Source: Gloeocapsopsis dulcis
Lineage (GTDB): Bacteria; Cyanobacteriota; Cyanobacteriia; Cyanobacteriales; Chroococcidiopsidaceae
Direction of reading: 5' to 3'
Length of the DNA stretch: 64,000 bases
Assembly: GCF_032163395.1 (NCBI RefSeq)
Contig: NZ_CP119968.1
Location: 853,501-917,500 of the forward strand
Part shown: positions 55,318 to 63,966 of the stretch, piece by piece
How positions within the stretch are numbered: position 1 is the first letter of the stretch
How the letters are laid out: each line of letters opens with the position of its first letter
Position numbers and translations under genes: made by a program
The notes under the pieces: model-generated
Databases searched by the model: none
Told to the model about the DNA's origin: nothing
The model's input: only the letters and a program-made list of their open reading frames with translations

Positions 55318-56433
55318 TTATTGAGCTAAGGGTAGAAAGAAATAGAACGTGCTGCCTTTACCAAGTTTACTCTCAACAAAGATTTGACCATCTTGCAGTT
55401 CGATTAAACGACGAGAAATTGCTAACCCAATTCCAGTACCACCAGAATGGCGATCGCGCGATCGATCTGCACGCCAAAAGCGTTCAAATACGTGAGGTAA
55501 GTCTTCTTGCGCAATACCAATACCAGTATCACTCACTGCAATCCACAATTTACGAGATTGAGTCCAAGCACGGATAGTAATTGCACCTTGAGGTGTGTAG
55601 CGAATCGCATTACCTAACAAATTCACCAGAACCTGCTCAACTCTGTCAATGTCTGCTAGCACAGGTGGTAACTGCAATGGACACTTGAGTTGCAAAACTG
55701 GACCATCTTCTAAAATCTGATCCGAAAACTTTTCTATCAAAGCTTCCAACAACGGGTAAAGATTCACTGGTTGCAGATTGATTGGTAAGTAACCAGCCTC
55801 AGCTTTTGAGAGTTCTTGCAAGTCGTTGACTAAGCGCTCTAGACGTCGAGTTTCCCTAGCAAGGCGCATATAAATTTCTGTTGATGGTTCGACTCCACCG
55901 TCTCCTAGTTCTTCTAAGTAGCCGCGCACAACTGTTAATGGTGTGCGTAATTCGTGGGTGAGATCGCTAATGAGTTCGCGCCGCCTCTGTTCTACATCTT
56001 CCAAACTAGCCGCCATGCGGTTAAAGCTAACACCAAGGCGTTGCAATTCTGGAATATCACTTGCAGGAAGCCGTGCATCTAATTGACCTGCAGCAAATTT
56101 TTGAGTAATTTGTTCCATTTCAGTTAGCCGCTGCATGATGCGTTTAGATACTAAGTAACTCAGCCCTCCAGCTGCTGTAGTACTCACAACGACAGACCAC
56201 ACTGTACCGCGAAACCAAGCACTTTCAAATCCATGAAGTAGTTCAGTTCGTGCAAAGCGTAAACGAAATCCAGTACCTTCGAGTTCTTCGAGACGGACAA
56301 CAAAATAACGCGGAGAAGACACTTTACCAATAATGACAAGACTCATTACTGCTACCGTCACCACTAACAAGTGTGAGAGGAACAGGCGGGATGCTAGTGG
56401 TAAATTTTGCTTACGTAAATCTACTTTCGTCAT
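55318..56433 (-). CDS. sensor histidine kinase
   Basis: A 371-residue membrane kinase. Two membrane segments (about 15-38 and 75-93) bracket a short ~35-residue periplasmic part. HAMP (to ~145) is followed by HisKA with SDLTHELRTPL (phosphorylated His) and HATPase_c with NLLGNAIRYTP, DTGIGI and GGTGIGLAI. The sensor domain is too small to suggest a ligand. It follows its response regulator by 5 bp, so the two form a transcription unit. Confidence 0.95.
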   Translation of the reverse strand: MTKVDLRKQNLPLASRLFLSHLLVVTVAVMSLVIIGKVSSPRYFVVRLEELEGTGFRLRFARTELLHGFESAWFRGTVWSVVVSTTAAGGLSYLVSKRIMQRLTEMEQITQKFAAGQLDARLPASDIPELQRLGVSFNRMAASLEDVEQRRRELISDLTHELRTPLTVVRGYLEELGDGGVEPSTEIYMRLARETRRLERLVNDLQELSKAEAGYLPINLQPVNLYPLLEALIEKFSDQILEDGPVLQLKCPLQLPPVLADIDRVEQVLVNLLGNAIRYTPQGAITIRAWTQSRKLWIAVSDTGIGIAQEDLPHVFERFWRADRSRDRHSGGTGIGLAISRRLIELQDGQIFVESKLGKGSTFYFFLPLAQ

Positions 56434-56438
56434 AAGAT

Positions 56439-57149
56439 TTAGGGTGTTGTTGAGTCTTCAAACTTGTAGCCGACACCAACAACAGTTTTAATAAAAGTAG
56501 GATTAGCAGGGTCAGGTTCAAGTTTTTTTCGCAATCGGGCAACGTGGGTATCGACAACGCGCTCATCACCAAAAAAATCACTTCCCCAAAGTTTGTCAAT
56601 CAACTGCGTGCGGTTCCAGACGCGACCAGGATTACTTACAAAGGTGCTGAGTAAGTTAAATTCCAAGGTTGTCAGGTCTAACTCTTCAGTGCGATCGCTA
56701 CTAATTTGACGGCTAGCAGAGCGTTGTTCTACATCTACTATAAAATGCTGGGTTCGATGAATTTGATGCTGTCCCCCTTGACGCAGACTCCGCCGTAACA
56801 ATGCTCGTACTCGCGCAACTAACTCTCTGGGACTAAAAGGCTTGGTGAGGTAATCATCTGCACCAGTAGATAAACCTATCACGCGATCAATTTCTTCACT
56901 TCTTGCTGTCAGCATTAAGATGTAAGGATCTTTAGTACCAGGTTTTTGACGAATTCTGGCACATACTTCGAGTCCATCTAAGCCAGGCAGCATTAAGTCA
57001 AGGATAATCAAATCAGGTTGTAATTCTTGAAATAAGCGCAAGGCAGCTAGACCATCACGACAGCTTTGACAGGAGAATCCTTCTTTTTCGAGCGCAAGTT
57101 GAATTAATCCGGCAATTTCGGCTTCATCCTCAACAATTAATATATCCAT
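56439..57149 (-). CDS. OmpR/PhoB-family response regulator
   Basis: Receiver domain (IVEDE, phospho-Asp in IILDLMLPG, LTKPFSP) and a C-terminal winged helix-turn-helix (GRVWNRTQLIDKLWG, RVVDTHVARLRKKL). The ATG at 57149 starts the usual MDILIVEDE; a GTG three codons upstream is possible. Partner of the downstream kinase. Target genes are unknown. Confidence 0.95.
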   Translation of the reverse strand: MDILIVEDEAEIAGLIQLALEKEGFSCQSCRDGLAALRLFQELQPDLIILDLMLPGLDGLEVCARIRQKPGTKDPYILMLTARSEEIDRVIGLSTGADDYLTKPFSPRELVARVRALLRRSLRQGGQHQIHRTQHFIVDVEQRSASRQISSDRTEELDLTTLEFNLLSTFVSNPGRVWNRTQLIDKLWGSDFFGDERVVDTHVARLRKKLEPDPANPTFIKTVVGVGYKFEDSTTP

Positions 57150-57262
57150 CTCCACCAAGGGTAAGCGACATCAACTGAGTGTTTTTTGGGGTTTGTTATT
57201 CCAGCTTAATCTTTGTGGCTCACGATCTACACTGGTGAGATTGGTAGTAAGACGGAACAGCA

Positions 57263-58192
57263 TTACCGCTGTAGCGCTGCGCGATCCCAGTTGGTTAAAT
57301 TTGCTGCTGCTTCGTAAGTACTCTGGAAGAATGCAAGAACCACTGCATCAGGGTCTTTTGCTTGCCGCACTGTTTCATAGGGTAAAATGAATTCTCGCAT
57401 ATCCGCGCTGTAGAATGCTTCCTGTGGCTGGATGGGATAATCGCGAAAACCTTCAGGTTCAGGATAAGCGTAGGAGTAAAAAATTGGTTCTGCTACCGCC
57501 CCACCACCAAACCAAAAGCCACAGCTACTGACTTCATGTGAATATGCCTCGCGTGTCACCCAGTCTGCCATATTGGGAATTCCACCAGGATGTTCTGGAG
57601 CAACATGCCCAGAGAAGCGAGTCACTGCAAGGTCAAAACTACCCCAGAAAAAGTGGACAGGGCTAGATTTGCCAATAAAGCGCGAACGAAATACTGTCAT
57701 CAATCGGTTTACTTGCACAAGAATTTGCCAGAACTTTTGTGCAGCTTGCGGATCGTAAGCTGCGTGTTGGCGATCGCGCTCAAACGGAATTGGATCGGCA
57801 ACTTCCTGGGGCATTGTCCAAATGCGAACTTCAATTCCACTCTGACGCAAAGTATCCATCACTTCTTGGTAGAAGTCTGCTACTGCCCGTGGAGCAAGGG
57901 TAATTGTTTGGGTAATGCCGTCACTCGTTTCGATCTGTAAGTTGTGCGCCACGAAGTCGAAGCTAATTGCAAAGATGCGCGTGTCATAAGGGATACAACC
58001 AGTTGTTAGTCCGCGTGGAGTTACATATAAAGTGGAGTGCCACCAATGGTTGAGTTTGGGAGCTAACGCCAGCCGAATTTTGCCGATGATTTGAGTCCAC
58101 AGGTGTAGCGTTTCATACGTATCTTGCCACGCTGCAACTGGTAGGCTTGACCAAGGGGTGTTCACAAGCGTGTTATGAAGCGGATCAGCCAT
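57263..58192 (-). CDS. DUF5996 family protein
   Basis: A 309-residue protein. LPVAAWQDTYETLHLW, LNHWWHSTLYV and RGLTTGCIPYDTRIF are features of DUF5996, whose function is unknown. It is soluble, with many Trp and His residues. It follows the PadR gene on the same strand (156 bp), so PadR is a plausible regulator. No catalytic motif is identified. Confidence 0.85.
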   Translation of the reverse strand: MADPLHNTLVNTPWSSLPVAAWQDTYETLHLWTQIIGKIRLALAPKLNHWWHSTLYVTPRGLTTGCIPYDTRIFAISFDFVAHNLQIETSDGITQTITLAPRAVADFYQEVMDTLRQSGIEVRIWTMPQEVADPIPFERDRQHAAYDPQAAQKFWQILVQVNRLMTVFRSRFIGKSSPVHFFWGSFDLAVTRFSGHVAPEHPGGIPNMADWVTREAYSHEVSSCGFWFGGGAVAEPIFYSYAYPEPEGFRDYPIQPQEAFYSADMREFILPYETVRQAKDPDAVVLAFFQSTYEAAANLTNWDRAALQR

Positions 58193-58348
58193 GATAAAAA
58201 CCTCTGGGTGAGGAGTGAAGGGATAACAGACAACTGCTTTTTAGATTAAACTTAATTGAGGCAATAACCTAAGTATTAGTTCTTGTGTTGGTATCATGCT
58301 AGTTTTAAGTGTGATGGCTTGAAAGCGCTGAGAAAACCACAATCGCAC

Positions 58349-58894
58349 TCACGCTTTTTGCAGGTGACTAACGACATCGATCGCCGTACATAGCCAGTCA
58401 ATGTAAGTTTGCTCTTTTTGCCTGACAAGATCTAGTACTAACTGCTGCATCATGCGATCGCGATTCGCAGATGTATCATCAAGCGGTGGCAACGTCATAT
58501 GCTCGCAATCGGCAAGCTTTTTCCGATGCGCTACCAGTTCCTGTTTTAGTAAATGCACAATTGCTTCATTTGATAACTTAGCGGCGAAGAATAACTGAAC
58601 GAGCAAAGGTTCGCGGATTGTTGGTAAGGGCTGATGGCTTTGCAGCCACTTCAAAAGTTCTGCTTTTCCTGTTTCTGTGACGCTGTATACCTTACGATGA
58701 GGGCGATCGCGTTGCATCTCAACTGAGCAGGTAATCCAACCGTGTTCAACCAACTTATCAAGGGTTTTATAAATTTGGGCTTGATCGGCAGGCCACAAAT
58801 GAGCAATGGTTTGATCGAAACAATGATTTTTGAGATCGTAGCCGGTCATTCCTTCTTTTTGTAGAAAACCCAAAATTGCGTATGCTAGCGACAT
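58349..58894 (-). CDS. PadR family transcriptional regulator
   Basis: A 181-residue regulator. The winged helix domain (about 1-85, FLQKEGMTGYDLKNH and VYSVTETGKAELLKWLQ) and a C-terminal helical dimer domain (PadR_2 type) are evident. PadR proteins repress detoxification or drug-response genes and often their own. The perfect 18-bp palindrome at 58966 is 72 bp upstream of the start and may be its operator. DUF5996 follows on the same strand. Confidence 0.9.
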   Translation of the reverse strand: MSLAYAILGFLQKEGMTGYDLKNHCFDQTIAHLWPADQAQIYKTLDKLVEHGWITCSVEMQRDRPHRKVYSVTETGKAELLKWLQSHQPLPTIREPLLVQLFFAAKLSNEAIVHLLKQELVAHRKKLADCEHMTLPPLDDTSANRDRMMQQLVLDLVRQKEQTYIDWLCTAIDVVSHLQKA

Positions 58895-58965
58895 CAGACG
58901 GTTTTCCGAATCTTGCAGTTCGTTTAATAGTAATATTTTTCCTCTTTTATATACAACTATTTTAA

Positions 58966-58983
58966 TATATGATTAATCATATA
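58966..58983. promoter_or_regulatory. perfect 18-bp palindrome upstream of padR
   Basis: TATATGATTAATCATATA is a perfect palindrome 72 bp upstream of the PadR start. Its position suggests a PadR operator for autoregulation. No second copy is seen near DUF5996. AT-rich composition makes chance symmetry a little more likely. Confidence 0.5.
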
Positions 58984-59328
58984 AAGAGCTAAAGTATAAA
59001 GATAAGTGCAATGACTGCGGTGTCCCTTTATTGAAGAATTGCAGACTATTGCAAAGATGGGATGGTTTGTAACAATCGCATAAGACATGCCACCGATGTA
59101 CCAAAAGGGGAAGGCTTATTTAGAATAGGCGAGAGGTGTGTGTGAGATAGGCTATTAACCTTTGTACAAAAAGGGAAAAAACTAGCAACCAAATCTTTTA
59201 ACACAATGTTGTGAAATGTGCCACTTACTCGCCAGTACACCAATCAACGAGCTAGTAATCCGCTATGGTGCTTCGTAACAAGAATTCTCAAGCTATTGAA
59301 GATTATCGTACCAGGAGGATGGATTCCA

Positions 59329-59748
59329 TTGACTTCTAATCAACTTTTCCGCAGAATACGGCAACATCAATATTTGCGAAATTTACGCAACAAATTGCTA
59401 CACCTCCACGCCTGTCTACTGCAAGCAGAACGTATTAGCTACGAACAAAGACGCGGGCGGGTAACGAGTGGAGAACTACTGCAGCTTGTGATTGAGCACG
59501 AACAATTTGCGTGGCTACATCGTATTTCTGAGCTAATTGTACATATTGATGAAATGCTTTCAGCAGATGAACCAATATTGCAAGACGATCTTCAGGATTT
59601 GATGGCTGACGTTCGCGAACTACTAATGCCATCAGAAGTAGGTAACGCATTTGAGCGAAAATATTATAATGCTCTCCAGCAAGAACCTGCTGCCGTGTTA
59701 GCACATGCAGAAGTGTCAAAACTCCTAGCATCCGATGTTGAAGATTAA
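59329..59748 (+). CDS. hypothetical helical protein (about 139 aa)
   Basis: The frame is open from 59218, but AGGAGG at 59313 with a TTG at 59329 gives the best start (MTSNQLFRRIRQHQYLRNL). The protein is largely alpha-helical and charged, with no membrane segment or cysteines that suggest a metal site. I recognise no family. It precedes the Yfr1-like RNA by 125 bp. Confidence 0.62.
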   Translation: MTSNQLFRRIRQHQYLRNLRNKLLHLHACLLQAERISYEQRRGRVTSGELLQLVIEHEQFAWLHRISELIVHIDEMLSADEPILQDDLQDLMADVRELLMPSEVGNAFERKYYNALQQEPAAVLAHAEVSKLLASDVED

Positions 59749-59873
59749 ATCAACATTCGCACTGCAATTGCGATCGCACTGCGACAAACGCATATTGATG
59801 TCACAGTCAATTGTCACAGCATTGCAATCTTACTGCCACTGTGCTGCCATATGGGTTTAATATGCTTGTTTAT

Positions 59874-59944
59874 AAGTAGACATAAAGTCTGCTCCTCACA
59901 CCACTAACTGCCTTGCCATGACACAATGGTAGGGCGTTTTTTTT
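59874..59944 (+). ncRNA. yfr1: candidate Yfr1 regulatory RNA
   Basis: A ~70-nt transcript unit: a 5' hairpin (AGTAGAC/GTCTGCT, one G-U pair), then unpaired GCTCCTCACACCAC, then a terminator hairpin (GCCTTGCCAT/ATGGTAGGGC, two wobbles) followed by eight Ts. The central CTCCTCACAC matches 10 of 11 bases of the ACUCCUCACAC element that defines Yfr1, in the same structural position. A -10-like TAATAT lies about 12 bp before the 5' hairpin. Yfr1 regulates outer-membrane protein mRNAs in other cyanobacteria. The terminator sits 3 bp from the next gene's stop on the opposite strand. Confidence 0.65.
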
Positions 59945-59946
59945 GC

Positions 59947-60453
59947 TTACTTCCAACCTGATTGATCGTCCCAACGGAGCTTTTGTGGAGAAGTCATACT
60001 AAGGCAATGCGATCGCATTGCTTCTCTTCCCAGTAGAAATAATCCTGCTACACCTAAACAGACAAACCAGATGTATTGATACCAATAGTGCTGAATTTGG
60101 GCTACAGAATTAAGTTCGGGATGTAAAGTAGATAAGTAAAGTAGCAAAAAGGCAATAGATAGTGCTGCAAACCCGACAAAGCTCAAGCCAATTAGAATGC
60201 GAGCTGGTTGCAATTCGGTATCGCTAATTGTGTCTAGATCAATTTCTGCCAATTCAGATAATGACTCTTCTGCGAGTTTTGATGTTCGCCGTAAACGATA
60301 TTCTACAGACAATGGCACAATAGGAGCGAGTAGTGCTACTGTATTGCGACGTAGTAACGCTTCTGTATTTCGCCATCGTACGAGGGGCTTGGACTGCCGG
60401 ATAGCTTGAGTATATGCCTTTTTTGTAGTAGGAATGTCTGGTTCCCAATCCAT
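59947..60453 (-). CDS. hypothetical membrane protein (168 aa)
   Basis: The protein has an N-terminal basic/amphipathic cytosolic part (1-95), then two membrane segments (ILIGLSFVGFAALSIAFLLLY and YIWFVCLGVAGLFLLG) with a ~25-residue loop. No family or catalytic motif is recognised. The ATG at 60453 lies downstream of a weakly purine-rich site. It stands alone, just beyond the Yfr1-like terminator. Confidence 0.6.
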   Translation of the reverse strand: MDWEPDIPTTKKAYTQAIRQSKPLVRWRNTEALLRRNTVALLAPIVPLSVEYRLRRTSKLAEESLSELAEIDLDTISDTELQPARILIGLSFVGFAALSIAFLLLYLSTLHPELNSVAQIQHYWYQYIWFVCLGVAGLFLLGREAMRSHCLSMTSPQKLRWDDQSGWK

Positions 60454-60725
60454 AGACAGTCTCCGAGGAGCAAGTGTTGTAGCAGTTTAGAGATATTGTA
60501 TCTAGAAGTGAGGAGTGAGTAGTTAGTGGCTAGCGGACAATGGTTCTAAAGATACTGTAGATGCGTATCAAACTACGTAAAACCAAAGCATGTTATCAAC
60601 AATGCCAGTTATTGTTAGGGATAAACCATGGAACACAATTACAGGCTGAAGCTTTCTGTAGTTGCCAATTATGGCTGTAGAATAGGGCATGAACGCGATG
60701 CACATTTTCAGGCTCATTAATGACT

Positions 60726-61880
60726 TCATTGCTCTCCCTCCCATCGCCCTTTGCCATAAATAAACTGGGATTGCTCTCCCAAGGCTTGACCGTGTTTCCA
60801 TAGCCGCATTCCCAGTGCTAGTTGATCGCCTTCCCAAGTGGAGAGTGCTTCCGAGACATTCTGATGATCCATTAGGGCATCGACGAGCGCGAGTGCGTTT
60901 GCCGCCGCTTTGGAGGTACTCGCAGCGGTATGGGGACGGGGAATGAACGCCGCATCTCCCACTAAGGCAACGCGCTTGAATGCCATTTGGGGGATACCCA
61001 GATCCAGAATGGCTTGCACAAACGGTTCTTTCGTGGCTGCCACTAGCTTTTGAAACGGAGGAACTAAGACTCGATTCGCATCCGATCGCATCTCTTGTTC
61101 TACAGATGGCGCCATAAAACCAGGTGGAATCGAGAACTCTCGACGTTTGCCATACTTATCCGTCAGAATGTGCGGCAATTCGGTTGTTTCATCGTAATTG
61201 ACATACCACACCCAATTAAAGCGACGTTTTCCTGGCACCAGCGACTCATTTTCGCCTGGAATGACATATTGCAGGATGTGTGAATTAGGAAACTGATAGA
61301 ACACAAATCGCTCTGTAAAGATGGCAGCCGTTTCTGCGTCTAATTCCCATTCATCGACTAAGCCGCGATAAGCAACATAGCCTGCGTAATGGGGCGTGTA
61401 GCTCGGTAACAACAATCGGCGGATTGTTGAATTTGGTCCATCGGCTCCCACTAATAAATCGCCCGTTTCACGAGTACCATCGGTAAAGATGGCTGTCACC
61501 TGATTATCGTTTTGCTCAATCTCGCTCAGGCATTTCCCTTGATGGTAATGCTGATCTGGAAACTGCCGTCGCATTGATGCATAGAGCAAGTTCCAGGAGG
61601 TCAACGTCTGTCGCATTGGCATTTGCTGAATCGTGCCATTTCGCTTCAAGTAATAGCGCTCCTGTGCGACTACACCGAGTTTATCTTGAGGAATGCCTGC
61701 ACGTTGAAATGCTTCAATTACATCAAGCTGGAGCACAATACCGCCGCCGCGACTGTCAAGGGTGTGAGACGATCGCTCATAGATATCGACCTGCCAACCA
61801 ATTGATCGCAGCAGTGTTCCCGTAAATAGCCCTGCCAGCGATCCACCAATTATGATGGCACGACGATCTGTAGCGTTCAT
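60726..61880 (-). CDS. FAD-dependent monooxygenase
   Basis: A 384-residue class A flavoprotein hydroxylase. The motifs are GGSLAGLFTGTLLRS (FAD-binding GxGxxG variant), the DG motif in VGADGPNST, and GDAAFIPRPHT (second FAD motif). It resembles dihydroxypyridine and salicylate hydroxylases, which hydroxylate aromatic rings with NAD(P)H and O2; substrate unknown. Its ATG overlaps the stop of the thioredoxin-reductase-like gene by 4 bp, indicating an operon with the DsbA-like gene. Confidence 0.9.
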   Translation of the reverse strand: MNATDRRAIIIGGSLAGLFTGTLLRSIGWQVDIYERSSHTLDSRGGGIVLQLDVIEAFQRAGIPQDKLGVVAQERYYLKRNGTIQQMPMRQTLTSWNLLYASMRRQFPDQHYHQGKCLSEIEQNDNQVTAIFTDGTRETGDLLVGADGPNSTIRRLLLPSYTPHYAGYVAYRGLVDEWELDAETAAIFTERFVFYQFPNSHILQYVIPGENESLVPGKRRFNWVWYVNYDETTELPHILTDKYGKRREFSIPPGFMAPSVEQEMRSDANRVLVPPFQKLVAATKEPFVQAILDLGIPQMAFKRVALVGDAAFIPRPHTAASTSKAAANALALVDALMDHQNVSEALSTWEGDQLALGMRLWKHGQALGEQSQFIYGKGRWEGEQ

Positions 61881-63151
61881 GCGTTTTCCTCCAAATACTT
61901 ATGCACGAAAGTGACCGCCATTGCTCCTTCTCCCACAGCGGAAGCCACGCGCTTGACTGAGCCGTGTCGCACATCTCCTGCGGCAAATGAGCCAGGCACG
62001 CTGGTTTCTAAAAAGAACGGATCGCGATCGCGCGTCCCGCAGGTTGGCGGACGACCTGCTTTGAGCAGATTTGATCCAGTGATGAGATAGCCTGCGTCAT
62101 CTCGAATAATGGAAGTCTCCTTTGCCCAGTCCGTGTTCGGAACACCGCCAATACAAACAAACAATCGTTGAGTGTCGACCCATTGCACAGTTCCATCTTG
62201 ACAATCCGTGATGGCGATCGCTCGCAAGGTTGCATCCCCATCTAATCCTGTTACTTGAGCGTTGAAGCGGACTTCAATGTTGGAAGTACTCATAATACGG
62301 TGAATTAAATACTGTGATAGCGTTGCTGCCAGATTACTGCCGCGAATCAGCATTGTGACCTGTTTGGCATAACGCGAAAAGTGCAGTGCTGCTTGACCTG
62401 CCGAGTTACCGCCGCCCACGACAAACAAATGCTCACTACGACACATCGGAGCTTCACTTGCGCCAGCCCCGTAAAACACCCCCAGATTGAGCAATCGGTC
62501 TTCATCGGGAATATTGAGCCGTCGATACTCCACACCTGTGGCACAAATGTTGGCGCGGGCAATCATTTGGCTGCCGTCAGCCAAATCGACATAGATGCGA
62601 TTGTGTTTGAACTCAGCTTTGATACCTTCACGCAGCAGCAACAGTTCCACACCAAACTTGACGGCTTGCTGCCGCGCTCGCTCAGCTAAATCAGCCCCAC
62701 TAATCCCGTTAGGAAAGCCCATGTAGTTCTCAATTAGTGAACTCGTGCCCGCTTGTCCACCAACAGCATGACGTTCAATCAAAACGGTGCGTAATCCTTC
62801 AGAGGCAGCATACACTGCCGCGCTCAGTCCAGCTGGACCTGCCCCATAAATTGATAAATCGTATTCGCGAAATCTTGGTTGTGTCACCCATCCCAATCTT
62901 TGAGCGATCTCTCGAATCGAGGGCGAGAAGAGTTGTATCCCGTCAGGAAACTCAATCATTGGCAATCGCAGATCGTGCAGGGTTGAAAACCCGAGTTCTC
63001 GATCGCAGTCTTCATCATTGGTGAGTTCAATCCAGTCAAACTCCACCACGCTGCGATTCAGGAAATCTCGAATTTCATAGGCTTGTGCTGAATTTGGTAA
63101 GCCATAGAGCCGAACTTTTGTAGCAGATCGTGGCGGTGTATTGTTTGTCAT
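61877..63151 (-). CDS. thioredoxin reductase-like flavoprotein lacking CxxC
   Basis: About 424 residues. An N-terminal glutaredoxin-like region (about 10-85, KVRLYGLPNSAQ) without a CxxC is fused to a pyridine nucleotide-disulfide oxidoreductase: YGAGPAGLSAAVYAAS (FAD), VVGGGNSAGQAA (NADPH) and FVCIGGVPNTDW. The redox-site position reads AGASEAPMC, so only one Cys remains and it cannot work as a classical thioredoxin reductase. The ATG at 63151 is preferred over the TTG at 63187. It overlaps the FAD monooxygenase and follows the DsbA-like gene. Confidence 0.88.
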   Translation of the reverse strand: MTNNTPPRSATKVRLYGLPNSAQAYEIRDFLNRSVVEFDWIELTNDEDCDRELGFSTLHDLRLPMIEFPDGIQLFSPSIREIAQRLGWVTQPRFREYDLSIYGAGPAGLSAAVYAASEGLRTVLIERHAVGGQAGTSSLIENYMGFPNGISGADLAERARQQAVKFGVELLLLREGIKAEFKHNRIYVDLADGSQMIARANICATGVEYRRLNIPDEDRLLNLGVFYGAGASEAPMCRSEHLFVVGGGNSAGQAALHFSRYAKQVTMLIRGSNLAATLSQYLIHRIMSTSNIEVRFNAQVTGLDGDATLRAIAITDCQDGTVQWVDTQRLFVCIGGVPNTDWAKETSIIRDDAGYLITGSNLLKAGRPPTCGTRDRDPFFLETSVPGSFAAGDVRHGSVKRVASAVGEGAMAVTFVHKYLEENA

Positions 63152-63196
63152 AGTTACGTCATCATCGGCGTTGATTAGTGGTTGCAACGGTTGCGG

Positions 63197-63841
63197 TTAG
63201 GCGGTTGCTAATTGATTCATTGCTTTTTGCAAAGCCGCTAGAAAGACTTCTACCGATTGCGCTCCTGATAACAGTTCTTGACCAATCCGAATTGTCGGGA
63301 CGCTATAGATTTCTTGGGCGATCGCCTGTTGTTCCAAGTCTTTAACTTCTTGAATGCCTGCTTCTGATTCAAGCAATGCTTTCGCTTGTGCTGCATCAAT
63401 GCCAATCTCTGCTGCCAAAATTGCTAGCGTCTCAACGTTGCCAATGTTTTGACCTTCGGTGAAATAGGCATGGAGAATGCGGACAGCCATCTCGGTTGCT
63501 TTGCCCTGTTTGCCTGCAAACCAAGTTAGACGGTGCGCTTTCAGGGTGTTGGGTGTGACGGTCATGAGGTCGTAGCGAAAGTTAATGGGATCGGCTTGTG
63601 TTGCCTGTACCGTTTTTGTGTCCAACACTTGCGAGTATTCCCAACTGCCAAATTTGCGAGTGCGGTAGGCTTTGCGATCCATTCCAGCCTCTGGCATTTG
63701 CGGATTTAGCTCAAAAGGGAACCAAAGGCGCTCAATCTCGACGGCAGAAGTTAACTGCGCGATCGCTTGTTCTAACCGCGTTTCTGCGACCAAGCACCAA
63801 GGACAAATAAAATCAGAAATCATTGCGATCGTCAGCGTCAT
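63197..63841 (-). CDS. DsbA family oxidoreductase (FrnE-like)
   Basis: A 214-residue thioredoxin-fold protein. The CPWC redox motif lies at about residue 14 (ISDFICPWCLVAETR), with a helical insertion and the cis-Pro in SVPTIRIG. FrnE/2-hydroxychromene-isomerase-like DsbA proteins are cytosolic, and no signal peptide is seen. It is the first gene of a three-gene operon with the thioredoxin-reductase-like and monooxygenase genes, and diverges from a LysR gene. Confidence 0.91.
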   Translation of the reverse strand: MTLTIAMISDFICPWCLVAETRLEQAIAQLTSAVEIERLWFPFELNPQMPEAGMDRKAYRTRKFGSWEYSQVLDTKTVQATQADPINFRYDLMTVTPNTLKAHRLTWFAGKQGKATEMAVRILHAYFTEGQNIGNVETLAILAAEIGIDAAQAKALLESEAGIQEVKDLEQQAIAQEIYSVPTIRIGQELLSGAQSVEVFLAALQKAMNQLATA

Positions 63842-63935
63842 CGTTGCCTCCTTTCAGACTGTTCTGCAACTGTTGATAGTTTTACTTTAATCTCCTTCAC
63901 AAAGAATGTTAATGTAATAAATACGCCAAACACCT

Positions 63936-63950
63936 TTGCGTTTTTCGCAA
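63936..63950. promoter_or_regulatory. LysR-type T-N11-A box candidate
   Basis: TTGCG-TTTTT-CGCAA is a 15-bp inverted repeat containing T-N11-A, the LysR-type consensus. It lies in the divergent promoter region, 17 bp before the LysR start and about 95 bp from the DsbA-like start. Confidence 0.5.
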
Positions 63951-63966
63951 TAATCAGAGGGGTGCG

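Noticed and set aside
60568-60837. 89-codon frame at the end of the FAD monooxygenase
   Set aside because: Overlaps the monooxygenase in another frame and has no family pattern.
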